The notes: generated by a model not told the origin, from the sequence alone. A stretch of DNA of 64,000 bases from Sophora flavescens (GCA_030762895.1 CM061068.1:153284811-153348810), one strand, 5' to 3'; shown: positions 44,775 through 56,856, counted from the stretch's first letter. Made by a program: numbers and translations.

Positions 44775-45567
44775 AGCTAGCAGAGTTGAAGAAATAGTTG
44801 GAGGAACTGTTTCAGAAATAGTTCATTAGGCCTACCGTTTCCCATGGGGAGCACCAATGTTGTTGGTGAAGAAGAAGGATGGTAGCATGAGGTTGTGTGT
44901 CGACTATCGACAACTCAACAAAGTGACTGTTAAGAATTGGTATCCCCTCCCTAGGATTGATGATATTATGGACCAGTTGATAGGGGCTTGTGTTTTCTCC
45001 AAGATAGATTTGAGGTTAGGATACCATCAAATCCGGGTTAAGTCAGAGGACATCTCAAAGACTGCATTTAGAACGCATTATGGTCACTATGAGTATTTGG
45101 TTATGCCCTTTGGTGTGACTAATGCTCATGTTGTGTTCATGGGTTAAATGAACAAGACCTTTCACCCTTACTTGGATAAGTTTGTGGTGGTTTTCATAGA
45201 TGACATCTTAGTGTACTCCAAGACCAAGGAGGAACATGAGGAACACTTGAGGGTTGTCTTGCAGACCCTTAAAGAGAAGCAACTGTATGCTAAGTTGTCT
45301 AAGTGTGAGTTTTGGCTAAAAGTGGTGAGTTTCTTAGGACATGTCATGTCTAAAGGTGGGATACTCGTGGATCCGGCTAAGGTAGAGACTGTACTCCACT
45401 GGGAAGCACCAAAGCCAGTGACGAAGATTAGGGGTTTCTTGGGTTTAGCAGGGTACTATAGAAGGTTTATAGAGGGTTTCTCTAAGATAACTTTACCTTT
45501 GATATCACCAAGAAGGGGCAGCTCTTTGTGTGGGACTCTGAGTGTGAAGAAAGTTTCCAAACCTTAA
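44775..45567 (+). pseudogene. Gypsy reverse transcriptase (element E)
   Basis: Two pieces in one frame, 44857-45147 and 45148-45567, separated by a TAA. LLVKKKDGSMRLCVDYRQLN, KVTVKNWYPLPRIDDIMDQL, SKIDLRLGYHQIRV, MPFGVTNAHVVFMG, then the intact catalytic FIDD (VVVFIDDILVYS), AKLSKCEFWL and LGLAGYYRRFIEGF. The catalytic aspartates are kept, unlike in D. Confidence 0.9.
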
Positions 45568-46121
45568 AGGAAAAGTTAACATCAGCACCAGTGTTAGTTT
45601 TACCGAATCCTAGTGACCCTTTAGTAGTGTACTGCGATGCTTTTAAGCAAGGTTTAGGTGGGGTGTTTATACAAAATGATAAGGTAATAGCTTATGCATC
45701 AAGGCAGTTGAAAACCCATGAAAAGAACTACCCTACCTATGATTTGGAACTAGGAGCCGTAGTGTTTGCCTTAAAGATCTAGAGGCATTACGTTTATGGA
45801 GCGAGGTTTGAGATCTTTAGTGATCATAAGAGTTTGAAATACTTGTTTGACCAAAAGGAGTTGAATATGAGACAACGTAGGTGGATGTAGTTCCTTAAGG
45901 ATTATGATTTTGAGTTGACCTACCACCCAGGAAAAGCCAATATAGTGGCGGATGCCTTAAGTAGAAAAACCCTGCATGTCTCAGCTTTGATGGTTAGGGA
46001 AATGGATCTGATAGAAGAGTTTAGAGACCTGTGCTTAGCATGGGAAGTCATCTCTAAGAGTATTAGGCTTAGAACGTTGAAGATTACCAACAGCTTGATG
46101 GATCAGATTAGAGAAGGCTAG
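45528..46121 (+). pseudogene. Gypsy RNase H (element E)
   Basis: 45528-45782 has FQTLKEKLTSAPVLVLPNPS, VYCDAFKQGLGGVFIQ, YASRQLKTHEKNYPTYDLEL; TAG at 45780; the same frame continues with FSDHKSLKYLFDQKELNMRQ, another stop at 45888, then TYHPGKANIVADALSRKTLH (45915-46121). A +1 shift from the reverse transcriptase occurs near 45528. Confidence 0.88.
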
Positions 46122-47534
46122 AAGGTAGATGTTTACCTCTTAAGTCAGAAAGAGCTGCTTGCTTAGGGTAAAGACCTTTGCTTTAAGGAAGGAAGCGAAG
46201 AAGTTTTGATGTTTCAAAATAGATTTTGAATACCCGATGTTCCGAAGCTTAGGAAGTTGATCCTTGAGGAAGGACATAGGAGTGGACTGAGTGTGCACCC
46301 GGGTGCCACTAAGATGTATTAGGATTTCAAGCGTATGTGTTTGGTGGCCTAGGATGAAAAAGGATGTGGCTGAGTTTGTCTATGCGTGCTTAGTGTACCG
46401 AATGGCTAAGATAGCGCACCAAAAGCCTTCGGCTAAGATGCAGCCCTTGAACATCCCAGAATGGAAATGGGATAGTATCTCTATGGATTTTGTGTCTGCA
46501 CTCCTAGGACTCCAGTTGTTGTGATGCAATATGGGTTGTTGTGGACATGTTGACTAAACCTGCCCATTTCATCCCTATGAACATGGAACGCCTTTTAGAA
46601 AAGTTGACTAGGTTGTATATCAAGGAGATAGTTAGTCTACATGGTGTGACCTCTAGCATAGTATCAGATAGAGACCCTAGATTTACCTCTAGGTTTTGGA
46701 ATAGCTTACATGAGGCATTAGGAACCAAGCTAGATTAAGCTCAGCTTATCACCCACAGATTGATGGTCATTCTGAAAGAACCATCCAGTCCTTGGAGGAC
46801 CTGTTGATAGCTTGTGTGTTAGAGCAGTCAGGTAGTTGGAACAAGTTTTTGCCCTAATAGATTTCACCTATAACAATAGCTTCCATTCCAGTATTGGGAT
46901 GACACCCTATGAAGCTTTGTATAGGAGGAGATGTTGGACACTGGACACCTTTGTGTTGGAATGAAACCGGTGAGAATGTTGTGCTAGGACCTGAGATAGT
47001 ACAAGAAACCACAGAGAAAGTGAAGATGATCCAGGAAAAGATGAGAGTAGCACAAAGCAGACAGAAGAGTTATCATGACAAGAGAAGAAAAGCACTCGAA
47101 TCCCATGAAGTTGATCACGTGTTCTTATGAGTTACTCCAACAACTGGGGTCAGTAGAGTGATGAAAACGAGGAAACTTACTCCTGAATTCATTGGCCCTT
47201 ACCAAATCCAAAAGGAGTCGATGAAGTTGCTTGCCAAATCGCTTTACCACCTTTCCTATCCAAACTTTACAATGTTTTTCATGTGTCACAACTTCAAAAG
47301 TATATTCATGATCCTAGCCATGCGATAGTACCCGATACAATTCAGTTGAAAGAGAACTTGACTTTTGAGGTACTACCGCTTCGGGTTGAGGATCGGAGGG
47401 TGAAGCAGCTAGGTGGCAAGGAGATTCCTCTGGTTAAGGTTGTTTGGAGTGGGGCTACTGAGGAAAGTGCTACATGGGAGCAGGAGAGCAAGATGACGGA
47501 GGCGTATCCGCACCTTTTCAATCGAGGTGAATAG
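46122..47534 (+). pseudogene. Gypsy integrase and chromodomain (element E)
   Basis: Scattered over all three frames: the zinc-finger part around 46261-46440 (HPGATKMY and YRMAKIAHQKPSAKMQ); core pieces PEWKWDSISMDFV and IVSDRDPRFTSRFW (46541-46738); 46909-47130 with GPEIVQETTEKVKMIQEKMR; and 47283-47534 with MSQLQKYIHDPSHAI, LPLRVEDRRVKQLGGKEIPL, VVWSGATEESATWEQESKM and YPHLF, a complete chromodomain-like tail of about 50 residues. The most decayed part of the element. Confidence 0.85.
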
Positions 47535-47556
47535 AAATTTCGAGAACGAAATTTTT

Positions 47557-47572
47557 AAAAGGGGGGTGGAAT
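47557..47572 (+). promoter_or_regulatory. Polypurine tract of E
   Basis: AAAAGGGGGGTGGAAT directly before the TGTAACACTCC start of the 3' LTR. Confidence 0.85.
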
Positions 47573-49101
47573 TGTAACACTCCGTTTTTCGTGTTAAGCC
47601 TCTAAGTGCTTATATGTGTGCTTTATGTGTTGCATGTTGTTAAAGTTTGACATTATGAATGTTGTAAGGGCCTAAATGGGATTTTAAAGTGGAAAAACCA
47701 TTTCTGGTACATGAGCATGGTTGTGCTCATATCCAGCACGCCCGTGCTTAACAGCGTGCTTAGTGGCTGCTTGGGCCACAAGCACGGTCGTGCTCAATGG
47801 AGCACGACCGTTTAAAAATGCACGTTTTTAAAGTTAATGTTGCGGACCTCGTGCTTAGTTAAGTACACCTGTGCCCACATCAAGCACGCCCGTGCTTAGT
47901 GGGAGCACGATCATGCTCGGGTCTGAAGGTATATAAATAAGAGAGTTTGCGAGGGTTTCGAGTATTAACCCTCAAATTGGAACTTTTAGAAATCCTAGTG
48001 TGATAGAAACCTCTCCCATTTCCCTTCCCATGAACCCTTTGATGTTCTTGGAGTTCTTGAGTCGGTTTGGGAAAAAAGTCATGCGCGCTAGTGTCGATTA
48101 AGGTAACGCGGTCATCCCTCTGTTAATCTCTTATTCTTGTTTAATTGAATTTGAGATTAATGTTTGCCCTTATATGTTGGCCAAGGCTTGAGGAACTCGT
48201 CGAGCTGCTTGACGGAACAAGAATAGTTTTCTTGCGTTGTCATAGTTGGGATCTTCATACCAGGTATGGGGAGAAGGGATAGTATGAACATGTAGGTAAT
48301 GGGGGTAGCGTAAGATGAAGGGTTAACCCATGACCCTATTGTTTGCTATTTGTCTGAATTGCTATCTTGCTTCATGTTTATCTATGTTCTATATATGATT
48401 AGCATGTTAATTGCGTATAATTGATAATGGTGATGTTTATGCCATGGATGAATGATGATGATGATGTTGTTATGCCGTGAATGAGTGTTTGGTTGTTAAG
48501 GTTGTTAATGCCAACGTTAATTTTTATAAGACATTAAAAGATGTTAATAATGATGAATGAAAATAAGGGATGATTTCCCAATGCTCATAAGACACAAACC
48601 GAAGTAATGAGGAGTGAGATTAATGCTTAACGATATAGTCAAGACCCTAGGATTGATCCATGAGTGTTTCAGGTACATTAATAATGAAACAGGAATTAAA
48701 GGATTAATTCCCCAAAATTATAAGACATGAAGATTAAACGAGAGTAACAAGTTAATGATTGATGGTTAGTTAAAAGCCAATATGATTGATCTTTGAATGC
48801 CCTTGGAAGTTTAACAAGGGTTCCCCACCTTTTCTGCCCAGATCAATACAGCCATGCACCAGCGAGCACGACCGTTCTCAATAGACAGCATGATCGTGCT
48901 TGACTTAAAAGTCAGTACTCCCGTGCTGGGGGAACCACGACCGTGCTCCCCTAACCTGAACAGGGGCTGAAACAGGGACAAGGGTGGTTTCACCCAAATT
49001 GTCCCCATGATGTAATAAGACACCAGTCGAAGTAAAAGTATGTTAGATACCTCAATGAAGACTTAACGGAGGTAATTAAATACAAACATTAAGATGATTA
49101 A
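47573..49101 (+). repeat. 3' LTR of element E, first part
   Basis: Matches the 5' LTR from 41769 on, with some inserted stretches (for example around 47600-47680). Palindrome clusters at 47710-47925 and 48865-48955; TATATAAATA at 47930-47939. Broken by element G at the ATTAA duplication (49097-49101). Confidence 0.92.
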
Positions 49102-50460
49102 TGCGACACCCTAAAACCCAGCATCACATGGTTACCCGTTACGGAAAAGAAACTTATTTAAAACGCTGTCCGCCTTCGGAAAAATAACCTTTTATATATG
49201 GTTACTGAAAAGGGTACTCAATATATTTTTTTTGTTAAAAGAAGTTAAGAAAAGGTGATGAACACTCAGAAGATGAAGATAAACATCATACATATAAATA
49301 TAACTGTCCCATTTGGGATCTTAGGTTTGATTACAAGACAAGCCTTGTCGAACTAGCCAACATACACTGAAACAGCTACTAAAGAAACAGGTAAAAAGAA
49401 AACATCAAACCGGGAATAGGGAAATGGGTACAAGACTCAAAAGATGGCTCTAAAAGCCTGGGACTATCGGGACAACTCCAAAAGCCGACGAACGATCTAC
49501 CAATGCCTCCTACATGCAGAGTGATGACAGACGCTACCCTCAGACGAGATATCAGATGACGGATCGATAACGTCACCGCCATCGTGGATAGGGGCATCGT
49601 CATCACCGGGATCCTGCGGATGGCACTCTGGCTCCTCCTCGTCCTCAACCTCTATCAGCTCAAAAGGTTCTTCCTCGGGATCCTCTTCGGGATCCTCCTC
49701 CACTGGATCCTCCGCAAGCGGTTCAACTAGATCAAAATGCTCATGAAGGAGTCCGGTGACTTGGAGCGTATAAAGGTAGTACCATGGAGGTGGAAGCGCC
49801 ACAGTCCTTATTTTGAGAGGTTTTATAAGTTAAAAGCACATAAAGGACATATGAAGAAAACTTTGAAACAAAAGATGAAACTTTGAAAAAAAAAGGAACT
49901 ACATAGAAGTATTACCCTTAACAAGATGAACAACTTTGATGAAGAACTCTAAGAGAAAATCTTGATAAAAATGTAAACTTTGTAAGAGAGAAGAAGAAGA
50001 AGAAGAAGAAGAAATGTAGTAAAGTGTTAATGTGAGAAAATGGAGGAAAGTGATGAAGGGTGGAAATGAAGAGTATTTATAGAGAGTGAGGGAGAAGAGA
50101 TCACGATTTTGAGAGGAAGAAGAAGAGAAGAAAGAAGGTGGGTTGCTTGTAGAGAAGATAATCAGTTAAGGTGATGTGATGTGATTGGAGAGAGAAAGAT
50201 GAAAAAGTGAGATTTTGAAAAAGTCAAGATTCACTTTTTGAGGTGTGTCATAGCCTTCAAATCAAGTCACTTCATGTCACTCCATCCTCGTGATGCTCTG
50301 CTCCATTGCGTATCAGATGACTTCCCCGATCGTATTTCCCGATGATTTCGCCAGGGAAATCCCTAAGATTTGGTCCCGAACAAGATTTTTCGAAAAACTC
50401 CAAACCCATACAAAACATCATAAAAACACTAACCGTCTCGTTCACGAATTAAAATTTGGA
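49102..50460 (-). repeat. 3' LTR remnant of element G
   Basis: TGCGACACCC start matching 50835 on. 49102-49803 matches the U5 side; it then jumps to sequence matching 54430-55065, so about 2.9 kb is missing, and the last 220 bp or so of U3 are absent. A GAA/AGA run lies at 49988-50013. Confidence 0.88.
49497..49802 (-). other. Acidic open frame inside LTR of G, 3' copy
   Basis: 101 codons starting ALPPPWYYLYTLQVTGLLHE, followed by a run rich in glutamate, aspartate and proline. Its counterpart in the other LTR (51227-51640) keeps the frame although the two LTRs differ. No known domain recognised; may be a leftover of leader sequence. Confidence 0.35.
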
Positions 50461-50651
50461 TTCTGACGTCGGAAAGCATCCAGATGCCTTCCCTCTGCAG
50501 CTTGTTCAGCCCTTTGTTGCACCTGTTGGTTTTGGGAAGCAGCATTAGCCGTCTGAAGAGCTTTGGCAGCAACCACGTCAGTCAAAGCTTGGGCAGCAAA
50601 ATCCATTCCTTCGTAGCCTCGTCCACGTCCACGAGCACCTCTCTGGTTCAT
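50442..50651 (-). pseudogene. Gag N-terminal fragment (element G)
   Basis: ATG at 50651, MNQRGARGRGRGYEGMDFAA, then alanine/glutamine-rich sequence, about 65 residues, typical in composition for the start of Tekay-type gag. It ends at the deletion junction near 50460. Located about 170 bp inside the primer site. Confidence 0.6.
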
Positions 50652-50817
50652 ACTGACCTATACCACACAAGCAGTCAGATAACAGCCAGAAAAGGGATGT
50701 GAACCACGGGTTATCACACATTACCTCAAAGAAGTAATTCAAACAACATCCAGACATAGAAAAACACAACTTCAACACAACAGACCTAAACCCAAACATT
50801 CTCGAAAGACTCGACTA

Positions 50818-50829
50818 GCTCTGATACCA
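50818..50829 (-). other. Primer binding site of G
   Basis: GCTCTGATACCA, that is TGGTATCAGAGC on the minus strand, five bases inside the LTR; intact initiator methionine tRNA site. Confidence 0.88.
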
Positions 50830-51226
50830 ACTAATGCGACACCCTAAAACCCGACATCACATGGTTACCCGTTGCGGAAAAGAAACTTATTTAAAACGCT
50901 GGTCGCCTTCGGAAAAATAACCTTTTATATAAGGTTACTGAAAAGGGTACTCATTTTTATTTGTTAAAATAAGTTAAGAAAATGTGATGAACACTCAGAA
51001 CATAAAAATAAACATCATACATATAAATATAACTGTCCCACTTGGGATCTTAGGTTTGATTACAAGACAGGCCTTGTCGAACTGGCCAACATACACTGAA
51101 ACAGCTAATGAAGAAATACGTAAAAAGAAAACATCAAACCGGGAATACGGAACTGGGTACAAGACTCAAAAGATGGCTCTAAAAGCCTAGGGACTATTGG
51201 GACAACTCCAAAATCCGATGAACGAT

Positions 51227-51640
51227 CTACCAATGCCTCGTACATGCAGAGTGACCACAGACGCTACCCTCACACGAGATATCAAATGACTGATCGATAA
51301 CGTCACCGCCATTGTCGATAGGGGTGTCGTCAACACCGGGATCCTGCGGATGGTACTCTGGCTCCTCCTCCTCCTCCTCCTTCTCGTCCTCGACCTCTAT
51401 CAGCTCAAAAGGTTCTTCCTCAGGATCCTCTTCGGGATCCTCCTCCACTGGATCCTCTACAAGCTGTTCAACTGGATCAAAATGCTCATGAAGGAGTCTG
51501 GTGACTTGGAGCTTATGAAGGTAGTACCATGGAGGTGGAAGCGCCACAGTCCTCATCTCGACGGTATGAATCCTTCGTACGGGCACTCCGTTAGCATTCG
51601 TCTCGGTAGTCGTGATTGGTCCTCGATACGTCGTCGTCAC
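51227..51640 (-). other. Acidic open frame inside LTR of G, 5' copy
   Basis: 137 codons from 51640 (MTTTYRGPITTTETNANGVP) through ALPPPWYYLHKLQVTRLLHE to an acidic tail of glutamate, aspartate and proline. It lies near the U5 end, hence in the RNA leader ahead of gag. A possible splice acceptor (GCATGCTTTTAG) is 95 bp upstream at 51737. Coding value uncertain. Confidence 0.35.
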
Positions 51641-52406
51641 CGCACCCTTATGTATCGTTCAGTTCCCTGTCGTCCCAGCATGATTAAACACTTCGCTCCT
51701 CGAGCTCGATTATGCCAAGGGAACGTTCGGATCCATCTAAAAGCATGCACATAACCGATACAAGAAGAAAATAACATAACATACGGATGTGCAAGAGTGA
51801 GATACCGTCATAAGATATATCCCACAACAACCATATACATGATACATACATCACATAATCATATAAGCAGTTAAATCATGCATATACATAACATAACAGT
51901 GTTATATCAAAGGGTCTCAAACCCACACAGTCAACCTTTGAAAATATGCATGGCACTTCAATATCAGGATCTAACTTAATCTCATGAGATATCAACACCG
52001 TTTTCCACTGGAGAAGAATTAGAGTTGGTAAATCTCTAGCCCACCGGGAAGTTGCCTCCATACCCTCATGCATTTGAGGTCTCGGGACGAGCAACGTCAC
52101 ATGTGCCTCTGAACCGGTTACATGGACTGACTCCCAGATACCACCTTGTATCTGATATGTAAGAAAGCACGTCTGCCTGGGGAAATGCACATGAGAAAAT
52201 ATTTTATTTAAAAGGTTTTCTTTGTGTTAATTCTTTTTCGCTGTCGCGGCTCAAAGCTAACGACTTAATCATCATTTCCCCATCACTTGAAAACTTAGAA
52301 GCATAGGACACACAGTCCGAATGCTCAATCACAACGCCCGAGACCAATGCCGCAGTCAAGGGTTGTGGTCATAGAAAACAACATTCACCTTTAACAACGT
52401 TCATTA

Positions 52407-52490
52407 CAACGTGGTTAGGATACACAATCCACAACAACGTGATTAGGACACACAGTCCACAACAACGTGATTAGGACACACAGTCCACAA
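52407..52490. repeat. 28-bp tandem repeat, three units, in LTR G
   Basis: CAACGTGATTAGGACACACA followed by GTCCACAA starts at 52407, 52435 and 52463. The first unit is a variant. Confidence 0.9.
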
Positions 52491-53598
52491 TAACAAAATC
52501 AGAATGCCTTGTCCTCGATTTTGAGAATTAGACTCTCAGTGCAAAACATCATGAATAGGACTCATGGCCCCGAATTAACACTGATCAAAGATCACGTACG
52601 TATAACTGAATACTAGAGGCGACGTCTCGCGTACTAGCTAGATTCTCTTTCTTAAGTACTTATTTTTCGTTCAGTGAAAATCAAATTGAAAACCGAATCC
52701 TCGATAACCTATCCAGGCTATCGAAAAGGTTCTAAAACATTTAGGAGAAAACCTTTTCTTTGAAAATCTTTTATAAAACATCTTTGAAATACTTTTATCT
52801 TTGAAAATCTCCAATAGGATCATGCCAAATAATCTTGAAAGTTTTCACTTGAAGACACATAGTTCGAAAAGGATTTTTCTCTTGTATAATAATAGTTCAC
52901 CAAAACCATTTCAACATTTAAAACAAGTACTTTAAGTTAATGAGCTTTTGGAAAAGAACACCAATCCCTTCATCTTCAAAGCTTATTAAGGTTTTTAATC
53001 CTTATAACAGTTGAACATAGACACAAGTCTGGCATAACAAACTTTCAATCAATAACGGTATATATTCTCAGTTCAATGCTAATATCACAGTTGAAAGCAG
53101 TTCATCACAGATATACATTATAACATTTAGAACAAGCACAGTTCAACATCATATAATAGCATAACAGTTCAAGTACATTAGATAACCAAGTAAGTTCAAT
53201 CAACATATAAATATCCAGTTAAACACGTACACACGTGCATACAGCTATTGAATATCTTTAGGAAATCCCCTCTTACCTCACGTCGGAGTTAAGAGTTTTG
53301 GATATGAAAAGAAGGTTCACGAACGTCCTCGCTTCTCCGGTGATGGAAGTCTAAGGTTACCAACATAAAATCGTGAGTTAAAAAAATCACTCGAGAACAC
53401 TAACCACAAGGTATAGGTTCGGTTCATACAATAAACTAGGATTAGGGGTTTCCAAAATTTATGCGACTCTTGGATTTATGATCCTTAAGTGCTAGAAGTT
53501 CACAAACAACAATCTTTTAACAAAGTTGAATTAAAAGTCCCACTAAGTACTTGACTTAGGGTTTCGGCTAAGCATAGGTAAATAGGATAGTAATTTCT

Positions 53599-54316
53599 AA
53601 ACTTTCCAATCTCTTTAGGTTAGCATCCATACATAGTAAGGAGCTTGAAACCATGATCATTTCGGAAAATGGAAAAATCAAATGTCTTAGACCATGAACT
53701 CTTAGGTTCGGCCTTAACAAGTTTGTGAGGTTAGAGATCTTTAAATCATCCAATCTTTTGGACGTAGCATCCTTTAACATGAAGGAGATTTAGTCCATAA
53801 TCATCTTGGAAAACAAACTAAAATAACACATCCTAGGTCAAATGTTATATTCGGCCATCATAGGAAAATAAAGCAAGAAAATATTTTAAACTTTCCAATC
53901 ACTTAGACATAGCATCCTTTAACATAAGGAGCTTTTTAGTCCATGATCACTTTGGAAAACAAAACTCAACATCTTTGCCATAACCATTTAAGGTTTCGGC
54001 CTTTTCAAGAAACAGGGGTTAGAAATCTTCAAACTTTCCATTCTCTTGGACTTAGCATCCTCCTATATCAAGGAGTCTTAATCCATGATCATTTTGGAAA
54101 ACAAAACTTAAACATCATTGCCTTAAAACTCATCGGTTTTGGTCTTTACATAAAAATAGGGTAAAAATCTTTAAACTTTCCAATCACTTAGACATAGCAT
54201 CCTTTAACATAAAGGAGCCTCGGTCCATGAACATCTTGGAAATGAAACTCAAATACAAACTCATACATGTAAAAGTTGAAACAAGATTCATCTAAACCAT
54301 ATACATGGTTTCGGCC
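53599..54316. repeat. About 144-bp tandem repeat, five units, in LTR G
   Basis: AAACTTTCCAATC or a close variant starts at 53599, 53743, 53888, 54031 and 54173: spacings 144, 145, 143 and 142. Each unit also has AGCATCC, AAGGAG and CCATGATCAT(T/C)TTGGAAA, the same words as in LTR D. Confidence 0.88.
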
Positions 54317-54683
54317 TCCTTAGGAAGAAGAGGTTAGGAAACTCTGTTTTACACAACTTTTTAGTATGTGATAGTATGAGTAAATACAAGAATATAGAAA
54401 GTGGTTTCAACTTAAAAGGAGTTTTCTACCATTTTTTAGAGGTTTTAGAAGTTAAAAGCACATAAAGGACATATGAAGAAAACTTTGAAACAAAATATGA
54501 AACTTTGAAAAAAGGAACTACATAGAAGTATTACCCTTAACAAGATGAACAACTTTGTTGAAGAACTCTAAGAGAAAAGCTTGATAAAAATGTAAACTTT
54601 GTAAGAGAGAAGAAGAAGAAGAAATGTAGTAAAGTGTAAATGTGAGAAAATGGAGGAAAGTGATGAAGGGTGGAAATGAGGAG

Positions 54684-54691
54684 TATTTATA
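54684..54691 (-). promoter_or_regulatory. Putative TATA box of G
   Basis: TATTTATA on the plus strand, TATAAATA on the minus strand, about 590 bp into the LTR. Confidence 0.4.
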
Positions 54692-55287
54692 GAGAGTGAG
54701 GGAGAAGAGATCACAGTTTTGAGTGGAAGAAGAAGAGAAGAAAGAAGGTGGGTTGCTTGTAGAGAGGATAAGGAGTTAAAGTGATGTGATGTGATTGGAG
54801 AGAGAAAGATGAAAAAGTGAGATTTTGAAAAAGTCAAGATTCACTTTTTGAGGTGTGTCATAGCCTTCACATCAAGTCACTTCATGTCACTTCATCCTCT
54901 TGATGCTCTGCTCCATTGCGTATCAGATGACTTCCCCGATCGTATTTCCCGACGATTTCGCTCGGGAAATCCCTAAGATTTGGCCCCGAACAAGATTTTT
55001 CGAAAAACTCCAAACCCACACAAAACATCATAAAAACACTAACTGTCTCGTTCATGAATTAAAAGTTGGTCTCTAGCTCCGTAAACTTGTACTGGTAGTG
55101 AGAACCCAGACCAGTTTTCGTCTGAATTTTCGACCGAAAATTTTACTGTGACTTCATACGATAAAACAACACAAGAAAATGATTTTATTTTAAATAAAAT
55201 CATCCTCTGGATTTTATCAAAAATAAACACATTATAGCATGTATTTACTGATAAAGAAGCATACGAAAAATAAGGTGTTACAATTAA

Positions 55288-56201
55288 GACGGCAACGATG
55301 TGTTATCGCACGTTGTTGTACCTTGGTGCTTATTGTCCAAGAGGGTCTTAATGCTTATTGGTCAAGGTGTTGTTGATGTTGAACCTTGGTGCTTGTTGGC
55401 CAAAGGGGCCTCGATGCTTATTGGACGAGGTGTTGATGGTGATAAAACTTTGGTGCCTAGGGGCCAAAGCGGAGGTGGTGATTGTTTGATTGTGTGTTGT
55501 TGTTGCTCATGTATTCACGCATCGGAGATATTAGTGGGGGATGTTCTACATAGGGGAGGTCGTCCGAGAGTAAGGCGATCTGGCCCCCGTGGTGGTGCAT
55601 CCGAGAGTAAGGTGCATCAGCTTTCCAAGGGGACTTCTTGAGGTAGTTTGGTTCCACATGCATAACAGAGTAGTGGAGTAGTCATGCACCGCATAGCATA
55701 CATTGTTGATATGATGAATATGATATAAATATGTAATGTATGTTGTTACGTTATAAAATGATTGATTGTGATGTATGCTCATCTTGCTAACTTCTTCCTT
55801 GTCGTTGTGTTTTATACATGTTTCTTACTCCCCATTTTTCTGTTGTTTTGTTTGGCATGAATCCTTTATGTAGAGAACGGTGAGCAACCAGTTGAGGATT
55901 GACTCCGAGGAGCCGCTACTAGTAGTTTAGGATTTCCCGGTTTTTAGTTTGTTTATCCGAGATGTTTTCGGACTTTGGTTATATCAACTCTGTAATGTGA
56001 CATAGGAATTGGGCTTCTTTTATGGTTATGTTTTGTTATCTTTTCTTTTAAAAGTTGTTTATTTCCGCATTGAGACGTTTTGTTACAATGTGGTATCTGC
56101 TACCTTGGTTTTCATTTTATAATAAATGATAGGCATGTACTTTTATTTTATTTCTTTTATGTTTTATGCTTATAAATACATGCGGTGTAGAGGGTGTCAC
56201 A
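55288..56201 (+). repeat. 3' LTR of element E, second part
   Basis: Resumes at GACGGCAACGATG after the ATTAA duplication and ends GGGTGTCACA before AATGA. Matches 43118-44144 with a deletion of about 85 bp near 55590-55640. Confidence 0.9.
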
Positions 56202-56206
56202 AATGA

Positions 56207-56529
56207 CCGGTCCAATTTTTAAAACATTGGTTTAAAGATCGAAGATAATTTAACCTTTTAAAAAATAAAATCTTCCAGCTCATAAAGTTGTATCCTGGCA
56301 AGACAGTGTGAAAAAAAATAAAAATTAATATAGTTTTAACTGATAAAGCATGATTTGATAGTTTTTCTAAATTAAAAACTTTAAAAGAAATAGTATTAAA
56401 TATTTTAAGAAATAAATAATAAATAATCTACAGCAAAAGATATCTCTCCAGATCTTAGGAATTTGAAAATACTCTAATAGAAGTATAGAACTAGATCAGA
56501 ATTGAGGGGGAAAAATAATATAAGAGTGA
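56207..56529. other. AT-rich intergenic DNA right of E
   Basis: Starts with CCGGTCCAATTTTTAAAACA, continuing the repeat seen at 41291-41768. No gene. 56521-56529 (TAAGAGTGA) is the left target duplication of the following Mutator-like element. Confidence 0.5.
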
Positions 56530-56601
56530 GGTGGATTCTATGGTGAGAGAGCTACACATGTCTCTCACTCTGAGAGACTATAGATCACCGTAGATTAGGT
56601 A

Positions 56602-56856
56602 TTGTCACACAATATTACGGTACATATGCCCACACCAGATCCTAACTCCATCCACAGCCCCTCACCGGAAACCACCACCACCACCTTCCGAGCGACTTCC
56701 GACTCTTCTTCTTCTTCTTCTTTGGATTCATGGGTCACCATGCTCCATAGATATCAACGGCAAGGGCCCTCTACCTCGAACCCGCATGGCTTCTACAGTT
56801 CTGCAGATACTGGTGCTTTGTTGGTGGGGTGGCACAGAAGTCTTTACATTCATTGA
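56602..56856 (+). pseudogene. Coding-like segment left of the MED26c part
   Basis: Open for 84 codons: serine/threonine/proline-rich start (MPTPDPNSIHSPSPETTTTT, SDSSSSSSLDSWV). The last part reads the shifted frame of the MED26c fragment. The first part may be a second captured exon; not recognised. Confidence 0.35.

Larger units (their letters stand above)
49102..55282 (-). mobile_element. Gypsy element G, internal region almost fully deleted
   Basis: On the minus strand: 5' LTR 50835-55282, primer site 50818-50829, a gag start (50651-50442), then directly a 3' LTR remnant 49102 to about 50460. Perfect 5-bp duplication ATTAA at 49097-49101 and 55283-55287. The flanks read as continuous LTR E when G is left out. 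Related to D: shared tandem repeats and a shared segment GAACGTCCTCGCTTCTCCGG (53325-53344). Confidence 0.92.
50835..55282 (-). repeat. 5' LTR of element G (4.4 kb)
   Basis: TGCGACACCC to AAGGTGTTACA on the plus strand. Contains an acidic frame (51227-51640), a 28-bp repeat (52407-52490), a 144-bp tandem repeat (53599-54316) and a TATA box (54684-54691). No other gene. Confidence 0.9.
41769..56201 (+). mobile_element. Gypsy element E, chromovirus-like, gag deleted
   Basis: 5' LTR 41769-44144, primer site 44150-44161, protease to chromodomain (44337-47534), polypurine tract, 3' LTR 47573-49101 plus 55288-56201. Perfect 5-bp duplication AATGA at 41764-41768 and 56202-56206. There are fewer than 200 bp between primer site and protease, so gag is gone. 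Element G splits the 3' LTR. Confidence 0.93.

Noticed and set aside
54568..54837. 89-codon serine/leucine-rich minus-strand frame in LTR G
   Set aside because: Reverse complement of purine-rich GAAGAAG sequence around the LTR promoter; composition-driven.
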